Origin: Paracoccaceae bacterium
GTDB taxonomy: Bacteria > Pseudomonadota > Alphaproteobacteria > Rhodobacterales > Rhodobacteraceae
Assembly (NCBI GenBank): GCA_026706985.1
Contig: JAPOXR010000026.1
Span: forward strand, 1 to 64,000
Direction of reading: 5' to 3'
Length of the DNA stretch: 64,000 nucleotides
Shown in pieces: positions 1 through 8,634 of the stretch. How positions within the stretch are numbered: position 1 is the stretch's first letter; each line of letters begins with the position of its first letter. Both the position numbers and the translations under genes were made by a program. The notes under the pieces are model-generated. The model saw nothing but the letters and a program-made list of their open reading frames with translations. It searched no databases and was not told where the DNA came from.

Positions 1-149
1 CCTGTGAACAAAGGCGGAAGGCCTCACATCAATTGCGGTCGTTGGTTATCGAGGCTAGAGGCGGGTTTCAGGAGGCAGAACCTGGAACGGCGCAGTGAGC
101 CTGAATCCGTCCGTTGGCGGCGCGACGCGGCTGGACATAATGCGTCCGC

Positions 150-437
150 TTATGCGGTGATCCTCACATGCAGACCCAACGCCCGGGCGACCCGGATAAC
201 CGTGGCAAAACTGGGATTGCCATTCTCCGACAATGCCTTGTAAAGCCCCTCACGCGTCATCCCTGCCGCCCGCGCCAGCCGGCTCATATTCCCCGAGCGG
301 GCGATGTCGTTCAGCGCGGCGCGGATCAGACTGCCGTCGCCCGGATCCTCCTCCGCGCATGCCTCCAGATAGAGTTGCGCGTCCGTTGTCGTCCGCAGGT
401 GTTCCGCGGCATCCCACCGAGTGAATGTTTCGTTCAT
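150..437 (-). CDS. HigA-like antitoxin (addiction module antidote, HTH)
   Basis: A 95-residue DNA-binding protein that probably neutralises the toxin encoded just upstream and represses their promoter. The C-terminal half reads as a helix-turn-helix: SRLARAAGMTREGLYKALS, followed by NPSFATVIRVARALGL, the arrangement typical of the probable-addiction-module antidote family (HigA/XRE-like). The ATG at 437 is preceded by a strong GGAGGG ribosome site five bases away and overlaps the toxin stop as ATGA, so it is preferred over a TTG four codons upstream. The toxin-first gene order matches HigBA-type loci. The family call is firm; action on the neighbouring toxin is inferred from context. Confidence 0.85.
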   Translation of the reverse strand: MNETFTRWDAAEHLRTTTDAQLYLEACAEEDPGDGSLIRAALNDIARSGNMSRLARAAGMTREGLYKALSENGNPSFATVIRVARALGLHVRITA

Positions 438-730
438 CTTTCCCTCCAATTCCGCGCCAGCTTTCCCGCTCGTTCAATGTCGCGTTGCTGGCTGTCCTTA
501 TCGCCACCGCACAGTAGCACCGCCGTCCCGGATTCGCGGAGAAAATACACACGGTAACCAGGACCATGATGGACCCGCATTTCGTTCACGCCGTTGCCCA
601 CTGCCCGGACGTCGCCGGCATGGCCCATCGACAGGCTCCGCAACCGGGCATTGATCCGGGCGACCGCGCTCCGGTCGCGCAGGGCACGTATCCAGCGCTT
701 GAACGTGGCGCTTTCGACGACTTCGATCAT
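434..730 (-). CDS. RelE/ParE-family (HigB-like) toxin
   Basis: A 98-residue protein of the type II toxin RelE/ParE superfamily (addiction module killer protein subgroup), which in characterised members cleaves mRNA on the ribosome. Recognisable segments are the N-terminal FKRWIRALRDRSAVARINAR helix region, the central NEMRVHHGPGYRVYF strand block and the late LLCGGDKDSQQRDI block with the family's usual Lys-Asp/Gln-Asp residues. The start at 730 is chosen because the alternative ATG at 748 lies inside the palindromic operator and upstream of the predicted transcription start. No Shine-Dalgarno sequence precedes 730, so translation may be leaderless. It overlaps the antitoxin by four bases. 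Confidence 0.85.
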   Translation of the reverse strand: MIEVVESATFKRWIRALRDRSAVARINARLRSLSMGHAGDVRAVGNGVNEMRVHHGPGYRVYFLRESGTAVLLCGGDKDSQQRDIERAGKLARNWRER

Positions 731-736
731 CCGGCA

Positions 737-765
737 GATGTAAACCATGGTTCACATCCGGTCAA
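737..765 (-). promoter_or_regulatory. Toxin-antitoxin promoter with palindromic operator
   Basis: On the minus strand TTGACC (765-760), a 17-base spacer and TACATC (742-737) form a good sigma70-type promoter ending seven bases before the toxin ATG at 730. Within it, 737-758 is a 22-bp palindrome centred on CCATGG with one mismatched pair (arms ATGTAAACCA and ATGTGAACCA). This fits autorepression by the toxin-antitoxin complex, and a transcript starting at or next to the ATG. Confidence 0.6.
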
Positions 766-1040
766 GTGTGAGTCTGTTCCGGATGCCCGACAGCGTCTTC
801 ATCCTGATCGGATTGTGCAGCGGGATCACCTCGTGGTGCGGTTTTCGGTATCGTCGACGCACCGCTTTGAGAGGACAGAACAAGCGCGCCTGAACAAATC
901 AATGCCGGTAATTGACAAAACCCGCCTGCAGGATTCTTCAGCCGGAGACGTTTTTCTCACACTGGTGATGCAGCGTCCTTCCTGATGCATTATTCTCCTG
1001 TCGGAAGAAGCCAGATTTTCAAGTCCATGGAGAGGTTCGG
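766..1040. other. Intergenic region upstream of glnD
   Basis: Together with the toxin operator this makes about 310 bases without a gene. I see no convincing ORF or RNA. A TTGACA hexamer lies at 912-917, but no good -10 element follows at the right spacing, so the glnD promoter is not assigned. An AGAGG ribosome site lies just before the glnD ATG. Confidence 0.4.
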
Positions 1041-3839
1041 ATGGCCGGAGAAGACGCAGTGAATGCGGGCATGCAGATCGACAATTTACTGCTCCCCGCC
1101 GGCGATATCTTCGATGAAGCCGGAATGGCTGAATTCATCAACCGCGCCGCCGCCGGACCGGGAGATTTGCGGACAGAAGTTCTTGCCGAACTGCGGACCC
1201 GCAGGAATAACGCGATTGAGGCCATCCAGTCGGAGGCGCTGAAACAGTTTCCGGTGAATCCGTTCGCCGCCAAAAAAACGGTCCGTACCTACGCTTATCT
1301 TTCCGACGGGATTGTCCGCTCGACGCTCAAACTGGCCGTCGAACATCTCGGTTCCGCGTCCGGCACTCCGATAGCCTTCGCTGTCGGCGCAGTCGGCGGT
1401 TACGGGCGGGCGGAAATGGCGGAACATTCTGATCTGGACCTTCTCTTTCTTGTCGAAGACAATATCGACCCATGGATTGAAACGGTCATTGAGACCGTGC
1501 TGTATCTGCTTTGGGACCTGAAACTCAAAGTCGGTCATTCCTGCCGAAACGCCAAGGACTGCATCCGCCTCGGACGCGAAGACTATACAATTCGAACCGC
1601 CCTGCTTGAATTTCGACCGGTGTATGGCGACGAAAAACTGGCCGAAAATCTCAAGCTGCGGCTCTGGAAAGAGCTGTTTGAAGGCACCGGCCGCGATTTC
1701 GTGGAAGCGAAACTCGCCGAACGCGAGCAACGCAACGAAAGGCAGAATGGCAACCGCTACCTTCTCGAACCGAACGTCAAGGAAGGCAAAGGCGGGCTGC
1801 GCGACCTGCAGACGCTGTTCTGGATCGTGAAATACCTCTACCGGGTGGATGATCCGCGCGATTTGATCGCACTTGGTGTTTATACGGTTGAGGAATTTGA
1901 AAAATTCTTCAGTGCCGAAGCCTTTCTATGGTCGGTGCGCTGCGTGCTGCACATTCTGTCGGGAAAAGCTCAGGATAAACTCTATTTTGAGGTGCAGGCC
2001 GATGTCGCCGCCGCGCTTGGTTTCGAGGCCTCCGAGAGCCGGACGGCGGTCGAATATTTCATGCAGGAGTATTTCCGGCATGCGACCGATGTCGGCGAAC
2101 TGACCCGGGTCTTTCTAACCGCGCTCGAGGCAAGGCATGTGAAGCGTGAACCGAAGGTCCTCGGCTTCCTTCGCAATACCGGATTTGGCCTCGGCATAAA
2201 GGTGGGCAAGGCTTACGCCATTCAGCACGGGCGTCTGGCGATCGCCGATAATGAGGGCTTTCTCTCGGACCCGCTGAACATCATGAAATTATTCGAGGAG
2301 GCCCTGAGGACCGGGTTGCTGGTTCATCCGGACGCGATGCGGCTTATCGCATCCAATCTGCATCTTATCGATGACAAATTCCGCCAGGATTCCGAAATCA
2401 GCCGTTATTTCTTCGATCTTCTGCTGAATCACGGCAACCCGGCACGCGCCCTCAGGCGCATGAATGAGCTTGGGGTTCTGGGCCGCTATCTGCCTGAATT
2501 TCAAAACATCGTCGCCATGATCCAACCCGGCGGTTATCATCACTACACGGTGGATGAGCACACCATTCAATGCATAACCACGCTCTCCCAGATCGAACGC
2601 GGTGAGTACCGCGAAGAGTTGCCGGTGGCATCCGAGATTCTGGAAAAGGGCATCAATCGAAAAGTCCTGTATCTGGCGCTGCTGCTGCATGATGTCGGCA
2701 AAGGTTCCGGCCAGGATCACTCGGTGCGTGGCGCCGAATTGGCGCGCGTGGTGGCGGAACGCCTTGGATTGGCGGAAGACGAGGCCGGCACTGTGGAATG
2801 GCTGGTGCGGAACCATCTCCTGATGTCCGACACCTGCCAGAAGCGTGATATTTCCGACTCGCGGACGGTACGCAATTTTGCCAACATCGTGGCAAGCCGG
2901 ACGCGGCTGAAACTTCTCACAGTGCTGACTGTCTGTGATATCCGCGGTGTCGGCCCCGGAGTATGGACCAACTGGAAAGCGCAGCTGTTGCGGGACCTGT
3001 ACCGGATGTCGCATATATCCCTCACCGAAGGGCGTGGCGCCGACTCGCCGGCTGCGGCCGGAGAGGCCAAGGACAGGTTCCAGGAGCAGGTTTCCGGAGC
3101 CGATCCCGACCGCATCGCGTTCGAGATCAAGCGCCATTCCGACACCTATTGGCAGGGTCTCAACACCGAAACCCATCTGGCCTTCTTCAAGCTCCTCGAG
3201 GATCTGTCCGAGGGCGAAATCCGCCTTGACACCAAGCTCGACCCGGATCGGGATGCCACGCGTGTCTGCATCGCCATGGCCGATCATCCGGGGATGTTTT
3301 CGCGTACCGCCGGTGCGATCGCGCTCGCCGCCGCCAATGTCGTCGATGCCAAGACTTTCACCAGCACCGATGGTTATGCGACCGCGGTGTTCTGGCTGCA
3401 GGATCAAAGGGGCCGGCCTTACGGCAGATCCCGCTTCAAGCGCCTGGCACAGACATTGGAGAGGTCGATGAAGGGCGAGCTGGACACAGCCAAGGCGCTC
3501 GAGGAACGCGAACGGCAGCTGCAATCGACCATCGCTGCCCGGCGGGTGCGCAGCTTCGTCGTTCCGACCGAAATCACCTTCGACAATGAAGGCTCGGATA
3601 TCCACACCATCATCGAAGTGGACACGAGGGACCGGCCGGGACTGATGTTCGATATCGCATACACCCTGTTCCGCTCAAACGTCACCATCGCCAGCGCCGT
3701 CATAGCCACCTACGGGGTGCAGGCGGTTGATGTTTTCTACGTGAAGGATTCCGCCGGGCTGAAACTCTATTCCGAATCCAGGCAGCAATCGCTGCGCAGC
3801 AAATTGATGCAGAGGATCGGCAACGCACCCGACCGGTGA
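1041..3839 (+). CDS. glnD: Bifunctional PII uridylyltransferase / uridylyl-removing enzyme
   Basis: GlnD (932 aa) uridylylates PII proteins under nitrogen limitation and removes UMP when glutamine is plentiful, so it is the primary nitrogen sensor. Domains in order: a nucleotidyltransferase with GGYGRAEM and DLDLL near residues 119-135; a GlnD/UTase linker region with NVKEGKGGLRDL; an HD domain with LLHDVGKG near residue 550 (uridylyl removal); and two C-terminal ACT domains (about 740-800 and 850-920) that bind glutamine. Length matches the family. The ATG at 1041 has AGAGG upstream. Flanking genes are unrelated, so it appears monocistronic. Confidence 0.97.
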   Translation: MAGEDAVNAGMQIDNLLLPAGDIFDEAGMAEFINRAAAGPGDLRTEVLAELRTRRNNAIEAIQSEALKQFPVNPFAAKKTVRTYAYLSDGIVRSTLKLAVEHLGSASGTPIAFAVGAVGGYGRAEMAEHSDLDLLFLVEDNIDPWIETVIETVLYLLWDLKLKVGHSCRNAKDCIRLGREDYTIRTALLEFRPVYGDEKLAENLKLRLWKELFEGTGRDFVEAKLAEREQRNERQNGNRYLLEPNVKEGKGGLRDLQTLFWIVKYLYRVDDPRDLIALGVYTVEEFEKFFSAEAFLWSVRCVLHILSGKAQDKLYFEVQADVAAALGFEASESRTAVEYFMQEYFRHATDVGELTRVFLTALEARHVKREPKVLGFLRNTGFGLGIKVGKAYAIQHGRLAIADNEGFLSDPLNIMKLFEEALRTGLLVHPDAMRLIASNLHLIDDKFRQDSEISRYFFDLLLNHGNPARALRRMNELGVLGRYLPEFQNIVAMIQPGGYHHYTVDEHTIQCITTLSQIERGEYREELPVASEILEKGINRKVLYLALLLHDVGKGSGQDHSVRGAELARVVAERLGLAEDEAGTVEWLVRNHLLMSDTCQKRDISDSRTVRNFANIVASRTRLKLLTVLTVCDIRGVGPGVWTNWKAQLLRDLYRMSHISLTEGRGADSPAAAGEAKDRFQEQVSGADPDRIAFEIKRHSDTYWQGLNTETHLAFFKLLEDLSEGEIRLDTKLDPDRDATRVCIAMADHPGMFSRTAGAIALAAANVVDAKTFTSTDGYATAVFWLQDQRGRPYGRSRFKRLAQTLERSMKGELDTAKALEERERQLQSTIAARRVRSFVVPTEITFDNEGSDIHTIIEVDTRDRPGLMFDIAYTLFRSNVTIASAVIATYGVQAVDVFYVKDSAGLKLYSESRQQSLRSKLMQRIGNAPDR

Positions 3840-3973
3840 AGTCAGGAACGCCGGCTGCCCGCCCGATCACGGGCAATGCGGAGAACAGGACAAATGTTGA
3901 TTCTTCACCCGAGAAAGGGTAGCGAAACGGCGCGGGGCGCACTTTCGCTGTGCCTTGTCACATTTGGAGGGTT

Positions 3974-4008
3974 GGGGCGGTTTTGGCACCGGGGAGGTGT
4001 GCCGCCCC
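3974..4008 (+). promoter_or_regulatory. Imperfect hairpin upstream of tctC
   Basis: GGGGCGG (3974-3980) pairs with CCGCCCC (4002-4008), and CACC (3987-3990) with GGTG (3996-3999) inside it. The structure ends 27 bases before tctC. There is no T-tract, so it is not a canonical terminator for glnD; it could lie in the tct leader. No known riboswitch class was recognised. Confidence 0.25.
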
Positions 4009-4035
4009 GTAGATAATCAAATTGGAGCGTAAGAC

Positions 4036-5007
4036 ATGGAAATTAGAGTTCGAAAGACTGTGTTCGCAGGGGCATTGCTCGGCGGCATCGGCATTGCCGG
4101 TTCCGCTTTTGCTGCTGAATGCATCGCGCCGGCCAATCCGGGTGGTGGCTGGGACTTCACCTGTAGGACGATCGGCAAAATCATGCATGACATCGGTGCC
4201 GTGGACAAGCCGATACAGGTCACCAATATGGCCGGCGGCGGCGGCGGGCTTGCTTTCAGCCATGTCGTGAATGAACGCAATGATGACGGCGAACTGATCG
4301 TGGCCGCCTCTTCGGCGACCGCAACGCGCCTGGCGCAGAATGCCTATGGCGGGTTGATGGCTGACCAGGTCCAGTTCCTCGGCGCGATCGGGGCCGATCC
4401 GGGAATTATCGCCGTTGCCAAGGACTCGCCCTATATGTCGCTGACGGATCTGTTGGATGCGGTCATAGCTGACCCGACCTCGGTGACCTTCGCCGGAGGT
4501 TCGGCCGCTGGCGGGTTCGACCATCTGAAAGTGCTCATGGCGCTTGGCAGAGCCGGTTTCACCGATGTGACCAGTGTCAAATATATCGGTGTCGACGGTG
4601 GTGCGGATGCGATTACGCAGACCATCGGCGGCCATACCCAGGCCATGACCGGGGATATGTCGGAAGTGGTCGGCTTTCTCGCCGCTGACGAAATCCGGGT
4701 GATTGCCGTGTTCACAGATGAGCGGGTACCGGGATTTGAGCAGATTCCGACAGCCAAGGAGCAGGGAATCGATATCGTCTCGGTGAATTGGCGTGGACTC
4801 TATGTCCCCCTGGGAATCGACGAAGCGGATTACGATCGCTGGTCTGATGCGCTTGCACAGGTTGCGGCTTCACAGGAATGGCAGGACGCCATGGTCGCCA
4901 ACGGTCTTGCGCCCTTCACCAAGGTCGGGCGTGACTTCCAGGATTATGTGAATGGTGTCATCGGCGAGATCGAGACACTGTCGCGTGAGATTGGCGTGAT
5001 CCAATAG
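4036..5007 (+). CDS. tctC: Tripartite tricarboxylate transporter substrate-binding protein (TctC/BUG family)
   Basis: A 323-residue periplasmic solute receptor of the TTT family. An N-terminal signal peptide ends after GSAFA (about residue 26). The mature start carries the BUG-family fingerprint PANPGGGWDFTCR, which contributes to the carboxylate-binding loop, followed by TNMAGGGGGLAFSHV. Such receptors bind tri- or dicarboxylates or related organic acids and deliver them to TctAB. It is first in a tight tctC-tctB-tctA operon followed by AtuA and DUF4387 genes, so the ligand is presumably the substrate of that pathway; the exact compound cannot be read from sequence. Confidence 0.93.
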   Translation: MEIRVRKTVFAGALLGGIGIAGSAFAAECIAPANPGGGWDFTCRTIGKIMHDIGAVDKPIQVTNMAGGGGGLAFSHVVNERNDDGELIVAASSATATRLAQNAYGGLMADQVQFLGAIGADPGIIAVAKDSPYMSLTDLLDAVIADPTSVTFAGGSAAGGFDHLKVLMALGRAGFTDVTSVKYIGVDGGADAITQTIGGHTQAMTGDMSEVVGFLAADEIRVIAVFTDERVPGFEQIPTAKEQGIDIVSVNWRGLYVPLGIDEADYDRWSDALAQVAASQEWQDAMVANGLAPFTKVGRDFQDYVNGVIGEIETLSREIGVIQ

Positions 5008-5447
5008 TGGTCAGCGACCGAATATTCGGTCTGGGAATAATTTTCGTCGCGCTCTTCTATCTGTGGAGCGCGGCGAACATCCAGATCGGCTTTCTTTCCG
5101 ATCCGGTCGGTTCCCGGACTTTTCCGTATCTGATCGGCGGCATCGCGCTCCTATGCGCGTTGGTTTTTGTCGTCCGACCGGATCCGGATCCGGTTTGGCC
5201 GAGGCTACCGACACTGGTCAGGATCGTCGCCGCGATTGCGGTGATGTATCTGTTTTCGCAGACGCTGAAACCCCTCGGTTTCATCATTCCCGCAGCCATT
5301 GCATCCGGCGTGTTAAGCTATCTGATTTCTCCGCGTCTGCTGGCATCCGCTTTGACCGGAATTGGACTGTCAATCGGTCTGTTCATCGCTTTTAATTCGG
5401 CTCTCGGGCTCAGCCTGTCGCCGTTCGGACGGCTGATCACCGGCTGA
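5007..5447 (+). CDS. tctB: TTT transporter small membrane subunit (TctB)
   Basis: A 146-residue inner-membrane protein with four hydrophobic segments, the usual architecture of TctB: the N-terminal LGIIFVALFYLWSAANI helix, a SRTFPYLIGGIALLCALVFVV segment and two C-terminal helices. It pairs with TctA to form the sodium- or proton-driven channel. The GTG start at 5007 shares a base with the tctC stop (TAGTG), which indicates translational coupling. Identification rests on hydropathy, size and position between tctC and tctA. Confidence 0.88.
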   Translation: MVSDRIFGLGIIFVALFYLWSAANIQIGFLSDPVGSRTFPYLIGGIALLCALVFVVRPDPDPVWPRLPTLVRIVAAIAVMYLFSQTLKPLGFIIPAAIASGVLSYLISPRLLASALTGIGLSIGLFIAFNSALGLSLSPFGRLITG

Positions 5448-5458
5448 CAGGAATCGCC

Positions 5459-6964
5459 GTGGAACTTTTCAATAACCTGGCGCAGGGTTTCGCCGTCGCA
5501 CTGACCCTGTCGAACCTGTTTCTGGCTGTCGGCGGCTGCTTTCTCGGCACCATCATCGGCTCCCTGCCGGGCCTCGGACCGTCCAACGGCGTTGCCATCC
5601 TGATTCCTCTGGCATTCACGCTCGGCCTGGATGCGACAGAAGCCCTGGTACTGATGACATCGGTCTATTACGGTGCCATGTATGGCGGACGGATTTCATC
5701 AATTCTGCTGAATATACCCGGCGATGAGCCGGCTCTGATGACAACACTCGACGGCTATCCGATGGCCAAGAAGGGACGGGCCGGCGATGCGCTGGTGTTG
5801 TCGGGTGTGGCGTCCTTTGTCGGCGCTCTGCTGGCTACGGTCGGCCTCATGCTGCTGGCCCCGATTCTCGCCCGGATCGCCTACCTGTTTGGTCCATCCG
5901 AGTATTTCGCCCTGTATCTGCTGGCATTCTGCACGCTTGGCGGATTGGCATCCCGAAACCAGGCCAAGGCGGCATTGGCGGCTATGCTCGGCCTCGGCAT
6001 CGCCATGATCGGCCTTGACAATACCACCGGGCTTCCGCGTTTCACTTATGGTGAAATGCACCTCATGGACGGGGTGGATTTTCTTGTCGCCATCGTCGGT
6101 CTGTTCGCGGTGTCGGAAGTGTTTGTCTTCATCGAAAGCCACGGCAAGAATTCCGCCATCGGTGTCACCCTGGACAAAATCACCGTCCCGTTCCGCGATA
6201 TTGTCCGCTGCTTCCCCGCCATGCTGAGAGCGACCGGCATCGGATTCGTAGCCGGGATTCTACCTGGCGCCGGCGCTTCACTCGGTAGTTTCCTCGCCTA
6301 TATGGCAGAAAAATCCGTCGCCCGCGACAAAGACAGTTTCGGCACCGGAAACCCGCGCGGCGTCGCGGCACCGGAATCGGGCAATAACGCCGCCGCCGGT
6401 GGCGCCCTGGTGCCGATGCTGACGCTGGGGGTGCCGGGGTCGGGAACAACGGCCGTGCTGCTGGCGCTGCTGCTGACGCTGAATATCACACCCGGCCCCT
6501 TGCTGTTTGAGGAACGCCCGGAGGTTGTCTGGGGGCTGATCGCCGCTTTGCTGATAGCCAATTTCGTGCTCCTGATCATGAATGTGCCGATGGTGCGCCT
6601 CTTTGTCACCATTCTCTCGGTTCCCCCCGGTGTGCTGCTGCCGGGAATCATGATGGTATCCTTTGCCGGGATTTATTCACTCTCGGGCAGCGCATTTGAC
6701 CTGGTTCTGATGATCATATTCGGCCTGCTCGGCTATCTCTGCCGGAAAATCGATGTTCCCACTGTGCCCATCATCCTCGGCATTTTGCTCGGCAACAAGA
6801 TGGAGGACAGCCTGCGTCGCGCGATGGTGATATCCGACGGTGACTGGACCTATCTGTTTTCGTCGGGGATTTCGGTCGGATTGTGGATTGCCGCCATTGC
6901 CGGATTCGTCGCCCCCATCTTCCTGCGCCCGTTGCTGAAAAAGCCAGCCCAACCGGGCAATTGA
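5459..6964 (+). CDS. tctA: TTT transporter large membrane subunit (TctA)
   Basis: A 501-residue polytopic permease. Family motifs are clear: GTIIGSLPGLGPSNGVA near the N-terminus, YYGAMYGGRISSILLNIPG, and the repeat-related GFVAGILPGAGASLGSFLAY in the second half, followed by NNAAAGGALVPMLTLGVPGS. These glycine/proline-rich loops form the substrate and ion path in TctA proteins. It starts with GTG 11 bases after tctB. Together with tctC and tctB the transporter is complete. Confidence 0.96.
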   Translation: MELFNNLAQGFAVALTLSNLFLAVGGCFLGTIIGSLPGLGPSNGVAILIPLAFTLGLDATEALVLMTSVYYGAMYGGRISSILLNIPGDEPALMTTLDGYPMAKKGRAGDALVLSGVASFVGALLATVGLMLLAPILARIAYLFGPSEYFALYLLAFCTLGGLASRNQAKAALAAMLGLGIAMIGLDNTTGLPRFTYGEMHLMDGVDFLVAIVGLFAVSEVFVFIESHGKNSAIGVTLDKITVPFRDIVRCFPAMLRATGIGFVAGILPGAGASLGSFLAYMAEKSVARDKDSFGTGNPRGVAAPESGNNAAAGGALVPMLTLGVPGSGTTAVLLALLLTLNITPGPLLFEERPEVVWGLIAALLIANFVLLIMNVPMVRLFVTILSVPPGVLLPGIMMVSFAGIYSLSGSAFDLVLMIIFGLLGYLCRKIDVPTVPIILGILLGNKMEDSLRRAMVISDGDWTYLFSSGISVGLWIAAIAGFVAPIFLRPLLKKPAQPGN

Positions 6965-6965
6965 C

Positions 6966-8339
6966 ATGCCGACGCGGGTGCTTGTTCCCTCGGGGGTGCT
7001 GGGCCTCGGTTTTGACCGCCATGCGCTGCGGAACGGTATCGCCTCGGCACCTGATATCATCGCGATCGATGGCGGCTCAACCGACAGCGGCCCCTATTAT
7101 CTCGGTGCGGGAGTTTCCAAGTATTCGCGCGCGGCGACGCTGAATGAATGGAAGATGCTCCTGCAGGCGCGCCGGGAGGCCTGTGTGCCGCTGGTTCTGA
7201 CGACAGCCGGCACCTGCGGCACCGACGCAACCGTGGACTGGATGCTGGAGATCACCCGGGATGCCGCCGCCGAACTCGGACAAACGGTCCGGGTGGCGGC
7301 GGTGAAGTCTTCCCAAAGGCGGGAATTCATTGCCGAGGCCTTCGCCGGGGGTCGTATCGATCCCCTGCCGCATGCGCCCGAAATCTCGCAGACCGATATA
7401 CTGGGTTGTTCAAATATCGTTGCCCTCGCCGGGGTCGAACAGATCTGCGCGGGTATCAGGAGCGGTGCCGATATCGTTATCGCCGGCCGGGCAACCGACA
7501 CCAGCGGTATCGCCGCTCTTCCGATCATGAATGGGAACCATCCCGGTGCGGCCTGGCACGGTGCGAAGATCGCCGAATGCGGCGCATTATGCTCAACCCA
7601 CCCGCTGAGCGGTGTGATTTCAGTGAATTTCGATGAGAACGGTTTTGAAGTCGAACCGATGGCTGACGATGCGCGGTGCACAGCCGATTCCGTCTCCGCC
7701 CATATGCTTTATGAAAATGCCGACCCGTTCATTCTCTCCGAACCCGGCGGAAAACTCGACGTCTCGCGGGCGGATTATCAACCGGTCTCAAAGCGCCGGG
7801 TCAGGGTTTCCGGTTCCGAATGGATTGCTTCCGACCGCTATACGGTAAAGCTCGAAGGCGCCGCACCGGTCGGTTATCAGACCACGATCATCGCCATCCT
7901 ACGCGATGCGCGCTATGCGGCGCGGGCAGCGGAGTGGGTTCAACTGCTCAAGGATTTTCTGCATCGGCAGATCCGTGACCAGGCATCATATCCACCCGAA
8001 GCTTACGGGATTGAATTTCGCCTGATCGGCGTGAATGCCGCGCTTGGCGCCCTCGAGCGGCGGAAAGGAAACCCGGCCGAGGTCGGCGTGCTGTGCATTG
8101 TGAGCGCCGAATGCCAAGCCGCGGCGAATGAGATAGCCCGTTTCATCAACCCCTTCCTGCTGCATTTTCCCCTGACCGAGGGGGAAGAATTGCCGACCTT
8201 CGCTTTCCCTTACTCCCCGGCCGAAACCGAACGCGGTCCCGTTTATGAATTCCGCCTCAACCATACGCTTGAAATCAGCGATCCCATGGAGTGTTTCGCA
8301 TTGGAAACGCATGATTATTGCCATGCCGTGCGTCGCTGA
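6966..8339 (+). CDS. AtuA-family protein (DUF1446)
   Basis: A 457-residue cytoplasmic protein of the acyclic terpene utilisation AtuA / DUF1446 family. Visible family blocks are IDGGSTDSGPYYLGAG near residue 35, TTAGTCGTDATVDWML, GCSNIVALAGVEQI, IVIAGRATDTSGIAALP, and THPLSGVISVNF. Biochemistry of the family is poorly defined; AtuA itself is needed for growth on citronellol-type terpenes. It begins two bases after tctA and overlaps the DUF4387 gene, the usual partner of this family, so these five genes probably import and process one organic acid. The substrate is not inferable. Confidence 0.85.
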   Translation: MPTRVLVPSGVLGLGFDRHALRNGIASAPDIIAIDGGSTDSGPYYLGAGVSKYSRAATLNEWKMLLQARREACVPLVLTTAGTCGTDATVDWMLEITRDAAAELGQTVRVAAVKSSQRREFIAEAFAGGRIDPLPHAPEISQTDILGCSNIVALAGVEQICAGIRSGADIVIAGRATDTSGIAALPIMNGNHPGAAWHGAKIAECGALCSTHPLSGVISVNFDENGFEVEPMADDARCTADSVSAHMLYENADPFILSEPGGKLDVSRADYQPVSKRRVRVSGSEWIASDRYTVKLEGAAPVGYQTTIIAILRDARYAARAAEWVQLLKDFLHRQIRDQASYPPEAYGIEFRLIGVNAALGALERRKGNPAEVGVLCIVSAECQAAANEIARFINPFLLHFPLTEGEELPTFAFPYSPAETERGPVYEFRLNHTLEISDPMECFALETHDYCHAVRR

Positions 8340-8634
8340 TATCGTGCGCCGGGTGCGCTCCAAGAATGCCGGCCCCTTCACCGCGACAATCGATCTGTTC
8401 TGCGGCTCTGTTGAGGCATTCAACCGGATCCGCGGATGCCTGCACGAATCAACCATCGCTGAAATCTATGCCGTCGATCCTGAAGAGGTGCGGAAGTTCG
8501 AACTGCCCGATCTCAATGTGGTTAAATTCAGCTTCCCGCGGCCGACCATTCAGGGCGCGGCTGCTGACCGGGATATGCATGCGGCGCAGTTGGCGAATCT
8601 TCTGTCTGAATACCCGATTGATACCGGTTACTGA
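8311..8634 (+). CDS. DUF4387 family protein
   Basis: A 107-residue protein matching DUF4387, which occurs as a separate small subunit beside, or fused to, AtuA-like proteins. The conserved core VRSKNAGPFTATIDLFC follows the start, and later blocks are AVDPEEVRKFELPDLNVVKF and the arginine/glutamine-containing SFPRPTIQGAAADRDMHAAQ. The ATG at 8311 is chosen because the family's conserved start lies just upstream of VRSKNAGPF; it overlaps the AtuA gene by 29 bases, which suggests coupled translation of a two-subunit complex. The 3' end overlaps the convergent hemC by seven bases. Confidence 0.82.
   Translation: MIIAMPCVADIVRRVRSKNAGPFTATIDLFCGSVEAFNRIRGCLHESTIAEIYAVDPEEVRKFELPDLNVVKFSFPRPTIQGAAADRDMHAAQLANLLSEYPIDTGY

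Noticed and set aside
912-917. TTGACA upstream of glnD
   Set aside because: No plausible -10 element at 15-19 bases; left unassigned.
2289-3605. A 438-codon minus-strand frame inside glnD
   Set aside because: A shadow of glnD codon usage in a GC-rich gene; no family motif, and glnD is unambiguous on the other strand.
3856-3875. TGCCCG/CGGGCA hairpin after glnD
   Set aside because: A six-base stem with an eight-base loop and no T-tract; not enough to call a terminator.
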